From Sphingomonas jatrophae (GTDB lineage Bacteria > Pseudomonadota > Alphaproteobacteria > Sphingomonadales > Sphingomonadaceae): a stretch of 64,000 nucleotides of DNA. The notes below the pieces were generated by a model. That model worked only from the letters and a program-made list of their open reading frames with translations, was not told the origin of the DNA and made no database searches. Positions 18,651 to 27,746 of this stretch are shown in pieces; position 1 is the first letter of the stretch; every line of letters begins with the position of its first letter. Location: positions 186,001 to 250,000 of the forward strand of contig NZ_FOZG01000003.1 of NCBI RefSeq assembly GCF_900113315.1. The letters run 5' to 3'. Position numbers and translations under genes: made by a program.

Positions 18651-19016
18651 CTATCCCTCCACGCGCACCAGCCTGCCGCCCTCGATCCGGCGATAGAAGC
18701 AGCTGCGCGCGCCGGTGTGGCAGGCGGGGCCGGCAGGCTCCGCGCGGAGCCAGATCGCGTCCTGATCGCAATCGACCCGCGCCTCGACGACTCGCAGCAC
18801 ATGGCCGCTCGTCTCGCCCTTCTTCCACAGCCGCGCGCGGGAGCGGGACCAGAAGGTCGCCTCCCCCGTCTCCAGCGTGGCGGCGAGCGCATCGGCGTTC
18901 ATGTGCGCCACCATCAGCGGCGTGCCGTCGCGGGCGTCGGTGACGATCGCGGTGACGAGGCCGTTGGCATCCCATTTCGGCTGGAGCTCGGAGCCGGTTT
19001 CGCGCGGGTCGGTCAT
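18651..19016 (-). CDS. hisI: Phosphoribosyl-AMP cyclohydrolase
   Basis: HisI opens the adenine ring of phosphoribosyl-AMP in histidine biosynthesis. The 121-residue stand-alone form has the family core: [17 protein letters not shown], the [20 protein letters not shown] region, DCDQDAIWL for Mg/Zn binding, and [12 protein letters not shown] with the two zinc cysteines. No HisE domain is fused. The gene is isolated from other his genes here and is divergent from purF, with a 155-base gap between starts. Confidence 0.95.
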   Translation of the reverse strand: MTDPRETGSELQPKWDANGLVTAIVTDARDGTPLMVAHMNADALAATLETGEATFWSRSRARLWKKGETSGHVLRVVEARVDCDQDAIWLRAEPAGPACHTGARSCFYRRIEGGRLVRVEG

Positions 19017-19171
19017 GCCGCTGCCTTAGCGTGGCCGCAGCGGTGAAAGCCACGCTGTGCAGCACCCAAGATAGGTTAAATGTCGTCAATCCGTAACGAA
19101 CGGGCGACAAGCGGCTGCGCCGCTCCTATATGCGCGGCACACGAGACCGCCGCGTGGATCGACCCGACATC

Positions 19172-20632
19172 ATGCTGACGACCAATCCCTTCGAGGACGA
19201 CAAGCTGCGCGAGGAGTGCGGCGTGTTCGGCATCTGGGGCGCCGACGCCGCCGCCGCGATGGTGGCGCTCGGCCTCCATGCGCTGCAACATCGCGGACAG
19301 GAAGCCGCGGGCATCTCCAGCTGGGACGGCGCGCTGTTCCACACGCACCGGGCGATGGGCCACGTCGCCGGCAATTTCGACCGGCCCGACGTGATCGGCC
19401 GCCTGCCCGGCCGCGCCGCCGTCGGCCATGTCCGCTATTCGACGACGGGCGAGACGGCGCTGAGGAACGTGCAGCCGCTGTTCGCCGAGCTGTCGTCGGG
19501 CGGCTTCGCCGTCGCGCACAACGGCAATCTGTCGAACGCGATGAAGCTGCGGCACGACCTCGTCCGCCGCGGCTCCATCTTCCAGTCGACCAGCGACACC
19601 GAGACGATCATCCACCTCGTCGCGACGAGCCATTATCGCACGCTGATCGACAAGTTCATCGATGCGTTGAAGGCGGTCGAGGGCGCCTATTCGCTCGTCT
19701 GCCTGACGCAGGAAGGCATGATCGGCTGCCGCGATCCGCTCGGCATCCGCCCGCTGGTGCTGGGGCGCGTGGGCGAGGCGTGGATCTTCGCCTCGGAGAC
19801 GGTGGCGCTGGACGTCGTCGGCGCGGAATATATCCGCGATGTCGAGCCGGGCGAGCTGGTGATCGTGTCGGACAAGGGTCTGCGCAGCCACCGCCCGTTC
19901 AAGCCCGTGGCGCCGCGACCGTGCATCTTCGAGCATGTCTATTTCTCGCGCCCCGATTCGATCGTCGACGGGACGTCCGTCTATTCGGTGCGGAAGGCGA
20001 TCGGTGCGCAGCTGGCGATCGAGAGCCCGGTGGAGGCCGATCTGGTGGTGCCCGTGCCCGATTCGGGCGTGCCCGCGGCGATCGGCTATGCCCAGCAATC
20101 GGGCCTGCCGTTCGAGCTCGGCATCATCCGCTCGCACTATGTCGGCCGCACGTTCATCCAGCCGGGCGATCAGGTGCGGCATTTGGGCGTCAAGCTGAAG
20201 CACAATGCCAACCGCGCGCTGATCGACGGCAAGCGCATCGTGCTGATCGACGATTCGATCGTGCGCGGCACGACCAGCCTGAAGATCGTGCAGATGATGC
20301 GCGATGCCGGCGCCCGGGAGGTGCACATGCGCATCGCCAGCCCGCCGACGCGGCACAGCTGCTATTACGGCGTCGACACGCCCGAGCGGGCCAAGCTGCT
20401 GGCCGCGCAGATGACGGTCGCGCAGATGTCGGATTACATCAACGCCGACAGCCTCGCCTTCGTCTCGGTCGACGGCCTGTACAAGGCGCGCGGCGAGGAG
20501 GGGCGCGATGCCCGCCAACCGACGCATTGCGACGCCTGCTTCACCGGCGCCTATCCGACGCACCTGACCGACCAGGAAGAGGTGGCGCCGGAGGACCAGC
20601 TGTCCATCTTCGCCGAGCGGGTGGTGGCCTGA
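19172..20632 (+). CDS. purF: Amidophosphoribosyltransferase
   Basis: PurF makes phosphoribosylamine from PRPP and glutamine, the first step of purine synthesis. From the ATG at 19172 it has 486 residues. A 15-residue leader precedes the catalytic Cys16 in EECGVFGIWG, so the leader must be removed as in other PurF proteins. The glutaminase domain includes GHVRYSTTG and HNGNLSN. The phosphoribosyltransferase domain has the PRPP loop VLIDDSIVRGTT. C-terminal cysteines (SCYYGVD and CDACF) could be part of an iron-sulfur or structural site. An earlier in-frame ATG at 19130 was rejected because it adds 14 residues with no match to the family start. A palindromic repeat follows the stop. Confidence 0.97.
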   Translation: MLTTNPFEDDKLREECGVFGIWGADAAAAMVALGLHALQHRGQEAAGISSWDGALFHTHRAMGHVAGNFDRPDVIGRLPGRAAVGHVRYSTTGETALRNVQPLFAELSSGGFAVAHNGNLSNAMKLRHDLVRRGSIFQSTSDTETIIHLVATSHYRTLIDKFIDALKAVEGAYSLVCLTQEGMIGCRDPLGIRPLVLGRVGEAWIFASETVALDVVGAEYIRDVEPGELVIVSDKGLRSHRPFKPVAPRPCIFEHVYFSRPDSIVDGTSVYSVRKAIGAQLAIESPVEADLVVPVPDSGVPAAIGYAQQSGLPFELGIIRSHYVGRTFIQPGDQVRHLGVKLKHNANRALIDGKRIVLIDDSIVRGTTSLKIVQMMRDAGAREVHMRIASPPTRHSCYYGVDTPERAKLLAAQMTVAQMSDYINADSLAFVSVDGLYKARGEEGRDARQPTHCDACFTGAYPTHLTDQEEVAPEDQLSIFAERVVA

Positions 20633-20644
20633 CGCCACCCGCCC

Positions 20645-20733
20645 CCGTTCGCCCCGAGCTTGTCGAAGGGCCGTTCTTCTCCTAGCCGGCGCTTGAAGCA
20701 GAACGGTGCTTCGACAGGCTCAGCACGAACGGC
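20645..20733. repeat. Dispersed inverted repeat (TTCGACAGGCTCAG type)
   Basis: The left arm (20645-20676, containing GAGCTTGTCGAAG) and the right arm (20701-20733, containing CTTCGACAGGCTC) are reverse complements over about 30 bases, with mismatches mainly in two short blocks. Both ends carry CCGTTCG. This is a well-known palindrome type between genes in sphingomonads and relatives. Here it sits 13 bases after the purF stop and probably folds as a transcript end. It also holds an in-frame ATG that could be mistaken for the start of the next gene. Confidence 0.7.
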
Positions 20734-20762
20734 GTCGGGCCGGGCACCAGTGGGACGATGAT

Positions 20763-21473
20763 TTGACCGACACCTCTCTCTCCGGCCGCACCGCCCTCGT
20801 CACCGGCGCGTCGCGCGGCATCGGCGCGGCGACGGCCGAGGCGCTGGCCGCACGCGGCGCGCACGTGATCCTGACCGCGCGCACGGCGGGCGGGCTGGAG
20901 GAGGTGGAGGGCCGCATCCATGATGCCGGCGGCACCGCCACCATCGCACCGATGGACCTGATCGATGGCGACAGCATCTCCCGGCTGGCGGCGGCGGTGG
21001 GCGAACGCTGGCCGGCGCTTGACGTGCTGGTGCTGAATGCCGCTTTGCTCGGCACGCTCTCGCCCGTGCCGGCGATCGACCAGAAGGAGCTGGGCCGCCT
21101 GCTCGCGGTCAACGTGTCGGCCAATGCGGCTTTGCTCGCCGCGTTCGATCCGCATCTTCGGCGGAGCGATGGTGCGTCGGTGATCGGCCTGACCAGCAGC
21201 GTGGCGGCGAGCCCGCGGGCCTATTGGGGCGCCTATGGCGCGTCCAAGGCGGCGCTGGAGACGCTGCTCGCGGCATATGGCGACGAGATGGCGGCGATCA
21301 GCAAGGTGCGTGTCGCCATCGTCGATCCCGGCGCCACCGCGACCAAGATGCGCGAACGCGCCTATCCGGGCGAGGACCAGGCGACGCTGAAGGCGCCCGC
21401 GGTCGTGGGCGAGGCGATCGCCGCGCTGGTGGCGGCCGGCTTCGAGACGGGCCACCGGGTGCGGATCGGCTGA
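20763..21473 (+). CDS. Short-chain dehydrogenase/reductase (SDR)
   Basis: This is a classical SDR of 236 residues with the cofactor motif TGASRGIG (14-21), LNAALLG in place of the usual NNAG, an active-site serine in LTSSVAAS, and YGASK for the Tyr-x3-Lys pair. It oxidises or reduces an alcohol or ketone using NAD(P), with unknown substrate. The start is probably the TTG at 20763, which gives MTDTSLSGRTALVTGAS. The only in-frame ATG (20706) lies inside a dispersed repeat and would add 19 unrelated residues. It is convergent with the cyclopropane synthase-like gene (19-base gap). Confidence 0.82.
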   Translation: MTDTSLSGRTALVTGASRGIGAATAEALAARGAHVILTARTAGGLEEVEGRIHDAGGTATIAPMDLIDGDSISRLAAAVGERWPALDVLVLNAALLGTLSPVPAIDQKELGRLLAVNVSANAALLAAFDPHLRRSDGASVIGLTSSVAASPRAYWGAYGASKAALETLLAAYGDEMAAISKVRVAIVDPGATATKMRERAYPGEDQATLKAPAVVGEAIAALVAAGFETGHRVRIG

Positions 21474-21492
21474 CCCGCCGCCCGGCGCCGGG

Positions 21493-22743
21493 TCAGCGCT
21501 TCACCAGCGTGACCTGCGCCACGTCGATGCCGCCGCCGCGGAAGCCGCCTTCGCAATACATCAGGTAATAGCGCCACAGATCGACGAAGCGCCCGTCGAA
21601 CCCCGCTGGCAGGCGGCCTTCCACGGCCGCCGCGTCGAAGGCGATCCGCCAGCGGCGCAGCGTTTCCGCATAATCGAGGCCGAAGCCGGTGCGGTCGCGC
21701 CACTCCAGCCCGGCCCGCTCGGCCGCCGCGGCGAAGCGCGATTCGGAGATGAGCAAGCCGCCCGGGAAGATATAGGCCTGGATGAAATCGACGTTGCCGG
21801 CGTAGCGCTCGAACACGTCGTCGGCGATGGTGATATACTGGATCGCGGCCCGCCCGCCCGGCCGCAGCGCGCGGGCGATGGCATCCATATAATCCTGCCA
21901 GTGCGCCTGCCCGACCGCCTCGACCATCTCGACCGAGGCGACGGCATCGTAGCGGCCTTGGACGTCGCGATAGTCGGTCAGCGTCACCTCGACCGGCTGG
22001 CCGGCGGTGACGCGATCCGCCCATGATTTCTGCTCGGCCGAGAGCGTGATGGCATGGACCGCGGCGCCGTAATCGCGGGCCGCAGTGGCGGCGAGACCGC
22101 CCCAGCCGCAGCCGATCTCGAGCAGCCTGTCACCGGGCTTCAGCGCCAGCCGGTCGAGCAGGGCGCGCTGCTTGCGGACCTGTGCCACCTCCAGCGGCTC
22201 GTCCGCCGCTGCAAAGATCGCGCTGGAATAGCTCATCGTCTGGTCGAGCCAGGCCGCATAGAAGTCGTTGCCGAGATCGTAATGCGCGGCGATGTTGCGG
22301 CGCGCGCCCGCGCGGCTGTTGCGCCGGGCGAAATGACGGATGCGGTTGAGCAGCCGGGGCAGCCCGCGCGCGCGCGCCGTGGTGCCGAGCGGCGCGCGAT
22401 TGCGCATGAACAGGTCGAACAGGGGCACCGGATCGGGGCTCGACCATTCGCGCAGCGACCAGGAGCGATACCAGCCGACCGACCCCGCAAGGATCAGGCG
22501 GACGAGCGGCATCCAATTGTGCAGGTGGACGATCGCCACCGGCCCCGGCGCACGCCCGCCGAGCAGGCGCGTGCGCCCGTCGGGCAGGGTCGCCTCGATC
22601 GCGCCTTCCGCCAGCCCCGCATCCACCCGGTCGAGCACGCGCTGGAAAGCGGGCGCCACCGCGCGCGCCAGGGGGCCGCCGCCGACGGCGAAGGCGCGGT
22701 CGGCGTCGAGCAGGTGACGTCCGCGGGGCGAGCCGACATTCAT
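21493..22743 (-). CDS. cfa: Cyclopropane-fatty-acyl-phospholipid synthase-family methyltransferase
   Basis: The 416-residue product belongs to the CFA synthase family, which transfers a methyl group from S-adenosylmethionine onto double bonds of membrane lipid acyl chains. It has an N-terminal lipid-binding-like region (about 1-140). The catalytic domain begins NIAAHYDLGNDFYAAWLD, with the SAM site LEIGCGWGG, the MSYSSAIF motif, VEMVEAVG, and IQYITI ... QAYIFPGG. These are all standard for the family. Whether it makes cyclopropane or modifies another lipid cannot be told from sequence. It lies 56 bases downstream of the photolyase gene on the same strand, so co-expression is possible. Confidence 0.9.
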   Translation of the reverse strand: MNVGSPRGRHLLDADRAFAVGGGPLARAVAPAFQRVLDRVDAGLAEGAIEATLPDGRTRLLGGRAPGPVAIVHLHNWMPLVRLILAGSVGWYRSWSLREWSSPDPVPLFDLFMRNRAPLGTTARARGLPRLLNRIRHFARRNSRAGARRNIAAHYDLGNDFYAAWLDQTMSYSSAIFAAADEPLEVAQVRKQRALLDRLALKPGDRLLEIGCGWGGLAATAARDYGAAVHAITLSAEQKSWADRVTAGQPVEVTLTDYRDVQGRYDAVASVEMVEAVGQAHWQDYMDAIARALRPGGRAAIQYITIADDVFERYAGNVDFIQAYIFPGGLLISESRFAAAAERAGLEWRDRTGFGLDYAETLRRWRIAFDAAAVEGRLPAGFDGRFVDLWRYYLMYCEGGFRGGGIDVAQVTLVKR

Positions 22744-22799
22744 GCCGCGCCTGATAGGTGCGGCGGCGGACGGTGCAAGAGGGGAGACGCTCGGGGCCG

Positions 22800-24152
22800 T
22801 CAGCCCCGCGCCGCCGCCAGCGCGCGCTCACGCCCCTCGCGGTGGCCGATCAGCGGGCGGGGATAGGCGGCGGGTGCGACGCCCGCGCCATGCGGATCGT
22901 GGATCGCGGCGTCGGGCACGTCGGCAAGCTCGGGCACCCAGGCGCGGATATAGGCGGCGGCGTCGAACTTGGCCGACTGGACGAGCGGCGCCATGATCCG
23001 GCTGAACGGGCTCGAATCCACGCCCGTGCCCGCGACCCACTGCCAGTTGACCGCATTGTTGCCGAGATCGGCATCGACCAGAGTGTCCCAGAACCAGTCC
23101 TGCCCGCGGCGCCAGTCGATCAGCAGGTGCTTCACCAGGAACGAGGCGGCGATCATTCGCACGCGGTTGTGCATCCAGCCGGTCACCCAGAGCTGGCGCA
23201 TGCCCGCATCGACGATGGGATAGCCCGTGCGGCCCTTCGTCCAGGCGCGATACTCCCGCTTCGCCCCGGCATCGCTGCGCCAGGCGATGCGATCGCCCAC
23301 CACGCGGCCATGCGCGTCGGCATAATTGGGGATCAGATCGAGAAGGTTGGCAGTGAAATCGCGCCAGCCGAGTTCGCGCAGGAACGGCTCGGCCTCGGGT
23401 CCGGCAGCGGCGGCGGTGTGCCAGACGGTGGCCGGGGAAAGCTCGCCCATGTGGAGATAGGGCGACAGGCGCGAGCTGCCCTGCACCGACGGCAGATTGC
23501 GGGCGGTGGCATAGGCACCGACACCGGGCATGAAGGCCTCGAGCACGTCACGGGCACCCGCCTCGCCCGGCGTCCAGTCGAAGCCGGTGGCCCAGTCAGG
23601 CTTGGTGGGGAGCAGCACCCAATCCTCCAGCCGGTCGGATGCAGCGGAGACCTTTGCGCCGGTGAGATCGGGCACGGGCGACGGCGCGGGCGGCGGCATC
23701 CGCTCGGCCAGCGCGCGCCAGAAGGGCGTGAAGATGCGGTAGCGCCCGCCGGTGCGGGTGAGGATGGTGCGTGGATCGGCTAGCCGCGCGCCGTCGTGCA
23801 GCATCAGCCGCTCGCCCAGCGCCTTCTCCGCCGCCTGCCACCACGGCTCGTAGTGGGCGAGCGCGTGGATGCGGGCGGCGCCGATCTCGTCCGCCAGCCG
23901 CGCCACCTGCTCGGCCGCACGGCCGCGGCGCAGGATCAGCTCCACGCCGCGGGCGGACAGGTCTGCGGCAAGGCTGGCGAGGCTGTGGTGCAGCCACCAG
24001 CGCTGCGCGCCGCCGATCGCCCAGCGGCCCGGCGTCTCGTCATCGAGGATGTAGCAGGCGACGACCGGCCCTTCCCCCGCTGCAGCGACGAGCGCGGGTT
24101 GATCGGCGAGGCGGAGATCCTGGCGGAACCAGACGAGCGTGGGCGCGGGCAT
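22800..24152 (-). CDS. phrB: Deoxyribodipyrimidine photolyase
   Basis: Photolyase uses FADH and light to split UV-induced cyclobutane pyrimidine dimers. The 450-residue product has an N-terminal alpha/beta antenna domain (LVWFRQDLRLADQPAL) and a C-terminal FAD domain. The FAD domain carries GRTGYPIVDAGMRQLWVTGW, MHNRVRMIAASFLVKHLLIDW, and DADLGNNAVNWQWVAGTG with SPFSRI. The conserved tryptophans and NNAVNWQW agree with a class I CPD photolyase. The ATG at 24152 is preferred over one 8 codons upstream because family members start close to the TLVWFRQDLR strand. It is followed by the CFA-like gene and preceded by the deacetylase-like gene. Confidence 0.94.
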   Translation of the reverse strand: MPAPTLVWFRQDLRLADQPALVAAAGEGPVVACYILDDETPGRWAIGGAQRWWLHHSLASLAADLSARGVELILRRGRAAEQVARLADEIGAARIHALAHYEPWWQAAEKALGERLMLHDGARLADPRTILTRTGGRYRIFTPFWRALAERMPPPAPSPVPDLTGAKVSAASDRLEDWVLLPTKPDWATGFDWTPGEAGARDVLEAFMPGVGAYATARNLPSVQGSSRLSPYLHMGELSPATVWHTAAAAGPEAEPFLRELGWRDFTANLLDLIPNYADAHGRVVGDRIAWRSDAGAKREYRAWTKGRTGYPIVDAGMRQLWVTGWMHNRVRMIAASFLVKHLLIDWRRGQDWFWDTLVDADLGNNAVNWQWVAGTGVDSSPFSRIMAPLVQSAKFDAAAYIRAWVPELADVPDAAIHDPHGAGVAPAAYPRPLIGHREGRERALAAARG

Positions 24153-24182
24153 GGCGGCTGAACGGCGGACGGGCACGGAGGT

Positions 24183-25079
24183 TCAGCGGCGGCCATTCGC
24201 CTCGGCACAGGCGATCATGGAGCGGACGTGGCGGCGGGCCACCTCCATCCGGTCCTCGCCATATCCGCCGCCCAGCACGCTTGCGACCGGCACGTCGCCT
24301 GCCGCCGCGATGACGAAGCGGTCCCGCGCCGCCAGCCCCGCGTCGCTGAGCGCCAGCCGGCCGAGCCGGTCGTTGCGGTGCGGATCGACGCCGGCCTGGT
24401 AGAAGACGAGATCGGGCGCGGTGCGCTCGATCAGCGGCGGCAGATGCTCGGCCAGCACCGCGAGATAGGCGGCGTCGTCCAGCCCGTCGGCGAGCGGCAC
24501 GTCGAGATCGGATGCGGCTTTCCGCGCGGGGAAGTTCTTTTCCGCATGCATCGAGAAGGTGACGATGTCGCTGCGCCCGGCGGTGAGCGCGGCGGTGCCG
24601 TCCCCCTGATGCACGTCGAGATCGACGATGAGGATGCGCCGCACCGTCCGCTCCGCCAGCAGCCGGTTGGCGGCGATGACGAGATCGTTGAACACGCAAT
24701 AGCCAGCACCCGTGTCGTAGAGCGCATGGTGGCTACCGCCCGCGGCATTGGCGGCGAAGCCATGCTCCAGCGCCAGCCGTGCCGCCAGCCAGCTGCCGCC
24801 CGGCGACAGGACCGAGCGGCGGGCGATCCGCTCCACGATCGGGAAGCCGATGCGCCGCTCCTTCTCGCGCGGCACCCGCGTCTCCAGCACCTCGGCGACG
24901 TAGGCGGGATCGTGCACCGCCGCCAGCCACGGACGCGGCATCAGATCGGGCGTGTGGACCGTGTGGGCCACGCCGCTTTCACGCAGCGCCTCCATGACGA
25001 GGCCGTATTTGTCGAAGCGGAAGCGGCTGTCGGGCGCGGGCGGGCCGACATAATCGGGGTGGTGGACGACGTGCAGCAT
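24183..25079 (-). CDS. Histone-deacetylase-family hydrolase
   Basis: This is a zinc amidohydrolase of the arginase/deacetylase fold, 298 residues from the ATG at 25079 ([10 protein letters not shown]). It has the paired catalytic histidines in GGSHHALYD, the zinc ligands in [10 protein letters not shown], a third aspartate in [14 protein letters not shown], and [12 protein letters not shown]. It most resembles the short class found in bacteria and HDAC11-like proteins. Bacterial members act on acetylated polyamines, small amides or protein acyl-lysines, and the substrate here is not visible. A longer frame to 25217 adds arginine-rich sequence and was not used. It is 30 bases upstream of the photolyase start on the same strand. 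Confidence 0.88.
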   Translation of the reverse strand: MLHVVHHPDYVGPPAPDSRFRFDKYGLVMEALRESGVAHTVHTPDLMPRPWLAAVHDPAYVAEVLETRVPREKERRIGFPIVERIARRSVLSPGGSWLAARLALEHGFAANAAGGSHHALYDTGAGYCVFNDLVIAANRLLAERTVRRILIVDLDVHQGDGTAALTAGRSDIVTFSMHAEKNFPARKAASDLDVPLADGLDDAAYLAVLAEHLPPLIERTAPDLVFYQAGVDPHRNDRLGRLALSDAGLAARDRFVIAAAGDVPVASVLGGGYGEDRMEVARRHVRSMIACAEANGRR

Positions 25080-25239
25080 CGCCCGCGCCAACGCGCGGAC
25101 GCCACGATCGGTCGCCACCCGCCGCCGCGTGGCGCAGGACGTGCTTGTCGTGCCCCCATGTCTGTTGGCAAGGAGGCAGCGCCTTCGCGACTGCGCCGCC
25201 ATGCGGGCGCGCGTCACCGATCGGCCAAGGAGAGCGGGA

Positions 25240-26220
25240 TTGAGCGAGCCTTTCGTCCGCGCCGACGTGCGCGCCTTCCTCGACTATATGGCCGCCGCCG
25301 GGCGGCCGCCGGTGCAGGAGGCGGGCCATGTCGCCCAGCGTGAGCTGATGCGCGCCACCCGCGACCTGGTGGAGCCGGAGGTGGGCGCGCTGGCGGTGAT
25401 GCGCGATCTTGCCGCGCCGGGCCCCGCCGGCCCGATCCCGCTGCGCCTGTTCGACGCGCGGGCGGACCGGCTGCCGGGGCCGGTGGTCGTCTTCTTCCAC
25501 GGCGGCGGCTTCACCATCGGCGATGTCGATTTCTACACGCCGCTCTGCGCGGAGATCGCCCGCGGGCTCGACCTGCCGGTCGTCTCGGTCGAGTATCGGC
25601 TGGCGCCCGAACACCCCTTCCCCGCCGCGCCCGACGATTGCGAGGCGGCGGCACGCTGGGTGGCGAGCGGGGCGGCGGAGCTTGGCCTCGGCGTTTCCTC
25701 GCTGGTGCTGGCGGGGGACAGTGCGGGCGGCAACCTGACCATCGTCACCGCCATGGCGCTGCGCGATGCGCCCGCCGCGGTGCCGGTGATCGCGCAGTGG
25801 CCGATCTACCCGGTGCTGGGGCGCGCCAAGGATCACGGCTCGTTCGAGCAGTTCGGGCAGGACTGGTTCCTGACGATCGAGGCGATGCGCTTCTTCGACC
25901 GCTGCTATGCGGCCGATGCGGAGAGCTGGCGCGCGGCCCCTGCCATCGGCCGGTTCGACGGGCTGCCGCCGGCTCTGGTCGTCACCGCCTCGCTCGATCC
26001 GCTGCGCGACGAGGGGCGGGCCTATGCCGGCGTGCTGGCGGGCCATGGCATCCCGACCGTGTTCCGCGAAGCGGCGGGCACGATCCACGGCTTCATGACC
26101 TTCCGCCGCGCCATCCCGTCCGCCGCGGGTGACCTTGCCGGCTGCCTCGCGGCGCTGAAGCCCATCATCGTCGAGGCGGAGGCCGACCGCGTGATGCGCC
26201 AGGCCGCGCGGGCCGGATGA
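25240..26220 (+). CDS. Alpha/beta hydrolase, hormone-sensitive-lipase type esterase
   Basis: This is a carboxylesterase of bacterial family IV, 326 residues. It has the oxyanion-hole motif HGGGF, the nucleophile serine in [25 protein letters not shown] typical of the family, the acid in DPLRDEG and the histidine in IHGFM. The start is placed at TTG 25240 because AAGGAG lies 7 bases upstream (25227-25232). An in-frame ATG at 25201 lacks such a site. It likely hydrolyses short acyl esters in the cytosol. Its stop overlaps the rppH start (ATGA), so the esterase, rppH and DUF481 genes form a tight unit. Confidence 0.9.
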   Translation: MSEPFVRADVRAFLDYMAAAGRPPVQEAGHVAQRELMRATRDLVEPEVGALAVMRDLAAPGPAGPIPLRLFDARADRLPGPVVVFFHGGGFTIGDVDFYTPLCAEIARGLDLPVVSVEYRLAPEHPFPAAPDDCEAAARWVASGAAELGLGVSSLVLAGDSAGGNLTIVTAMALRDAPAAVPVIAQWPIYPVLGRAKDHGSFEQFGQDWFLTIEAMRFFDRCYAADAESWRAAPAIGRFDGLPPALVVTASLDPLRDEGRAYAGVLAGHGIPTVFREAAGTIHGFMTFRRAIPSAAGDLAGCLAALKPIIVEAEADRVMRQAARAG

Positions 26221-26708
26221 CCGAGGCGCGAATGAGCAAGGACCTTCCCTACCGCCCCGCCGTCGGCATCATGCTGCTGAATGCGGAGAACAAGGTGTTC
26301 GTCGGCCAGCGGCTCGATACCGCGCTGGAGGCGTGGCAGATGCCGCAGGGCGGGATCGACCGCGGCGAGGATGCCCGCACCGCGGCCTTGCGCGAGCTGG
26401 AGGAGGAAACGGGCGTCCTGCCCGATCTGGTCGAGATCGTCGCGCAGGCGAAGCGATCGCTCTTCTACGATCTGCCCGAGGATCTCGCCGGCAAGGTGTG
26501 GGGCGGCAAATATCGCGGGCAGGAGCAGATCTGGTTCCTGCTGCGCTTCCTGGGGCGCGACGAGGATGTGCGGATCGAGACCGCGCATCCCGAATTCCGC
26601 GCCTGGCGGTGGGCGAGCCCGGCCGAGGTGCTCGACCTGATCGTGCCGTTCAAGCGCGCGCTCTACGCGCAGATCCTCGACGAATTCGCGGAGCAGCTCG
26701 GCCGGTGA
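26217..26708 (+). CDS. rppH: RNA pyrophosphohydrolase
   Basis: RppH removes pyrophosphate from the 5-prime end of triphosphorylated mRNAs and so starts decay. The 163-residue protein has the Nudix box beginning GGIDRGEDARTAALRE and ending LEEETGV (about residues 45-67) and the family-specific LPYRPAVGIML, EAWQMPQGGID and GQEQIWFL motifs. The ATG at 26217 overlaps the esterase stop. A second ATG at 26232 (MSKDLPYRP) has GAGG about 6 bases upstream and is an equally good start. The downstream DUF481 gene begins at a GTG overlapping the rppH stop. Confidence 0.93.
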   Translation: MTEARMSKDLPYRPAVGIMLLNAENKVFVGQRLDTALEAWQMPQGGIDRGEDARTAALRELEEETGVLPDLVEIVAQAKRSLFYDLPEDLAGKVWGGKYRGQEQIWFLLRFLGRDEDVRIETAHPEFRAWRWASPAEVLDLIVPFKRALYAQILDEFAEQLGR

Positions 26709-27706
26709 TCTGGCAGGCGCCGAATATCGATCTGCCGCCGGAGCTGCTGCCGCTGCAGGTGGTGGTGGTGGTCGCCGCGCCGGAGATGCCGCCGCTGCTG
26801 CTGACCCCGCCCCGCCCGGCCGATGCCCCGCCCGAGCTGCCGCGCACCGTGCGCGACGTGATCGAGGCGGCGATCGATTCGGGCGATCCGGCGGCGGTGG
26901 CGGCGGTGGTGAAGTTCGCCCGCGCCTCCAACCCCGAGACGGCGAGCGAGATCGACACGATCCACAAGGCCTATCTCGCGCGCCTTGCCGCCCGCGAGGC
27001 GCGCGAGAAGGCGGCCAAGCGCGAGGCACTGGCGGCGGCGGGGCCGCTCGATTTCTGGAAGGGCACGATTGAGGTGGGCGCGACGCGCGCCACCGGCAAC
27101 AGCGACACGCTCGGGCTCTACGGCTCGCTCGGGCTGACGCGCGAGGGGCTGCTCTGGACGCACAAGCTGGTCGGGCGCATCGACTATCAGCGCACCGACG
27201 AGACGACCACCGCGTCGCGCGCGCTGCTCAGCTGGCAGCCGCGGCGGACGCTGGGCGAACGCTTCTACGGCTATGGCCTCGCGCAATATGAGCGGGACCG
27301 TTTTCTCGGCTATTCGATGCGCCTGACCGGCGGCGGCGGACTGGGCTACCGGCTCGTCGCGCAGCGCGGCCTGCAGCTCGACCTGGAAGGCGGCCCGGCG
27401 CTGCGGCGGACGAACTTCACCGACGAGGCGGAGTTTACCGAGCGGACCCACGCCACCACGCTCGCCGGCCGCGCCTCGCTGGCGCTGCGCTGGAAGGTGT
27501 CGCCGACGCTCGACGTGACGCAGGACAGCTCGATCTTCGTCGAGCGCGGCGCCACCAATGCCAGCGCAACAACCGCGCTCGACACGCGGCTGATCGGCGG
27601 GCTGAAGGCGCGCATCTCCTACGCGCTGACCTATGAACGCGATGCGCCGGACGGGCGCGAGCCGCTGGACACGCTGGGCCGCGCGACGCTCGTCTACAGC
27701 TTCTGA
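26705..27706 (+). CDS. DUF481 outer-membrane barrel-like protein
   Basis: The C-terminal 220 residues fit the DUF481 family: a GTIEVGATRATGNSDTLGLYG opening (glycine- and aromatic-rich beta strands), repeated LGLTREG-, LAQYERDRF- and GGGLGYRL-type strands, and a final aromatic residue (LVYSF), as in outer-membrane beta barrels. The N-terminal 110 residues contain a proline-rich part and a charged helix. The start is taken as GTG 26705, overlapping the rppH stop, because the frame has no ATG in between. No clear signal peptide is seen from that start, which is odd for an outer-membrane protein, so the true start may differ. Function is unknown. Confidence 0.75.
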   Translation: MIWQAPNIDLPPELLPLQVVVVVAAPEMPPLLLTPPRPADAPPELPRTVRDVIEAAIDSGDPAAVAAVVKFARASNPETASEIDTIHKAYLARLAAREAREKAAKREALAAAGPLDFWKGTIEVGATRATGNSDTLGLYGSLGLTREGLLWTHKLVGRIDYQRTDETTTASRALLSWQPRRTLGERFYGYGLAQYERDRFLGYSMRLTGGGGLGYRLVAQRGLQLDLEGGPALRRTNFTDEAEFTERTHATTLAGRASLALRWKVSPTLDVTQDSSIFVERGATNASATTALDTRLIGGLKARISYALTYERDAPDGREPLDTLGRATLVYSF

Positions 27707-27746
27707 GCCCCTGTCGCGACGCGCGCGGCTCCGCTAACGTCGCTGC

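Noticed and set aside
20706-20762. ATG start for the SDR gene at 20706
   Set aside because: This ATG lies inside a dispersed inverted repeat and adds residues unlike an SDR N-terminus. TTG at 20763 gives the normal start.
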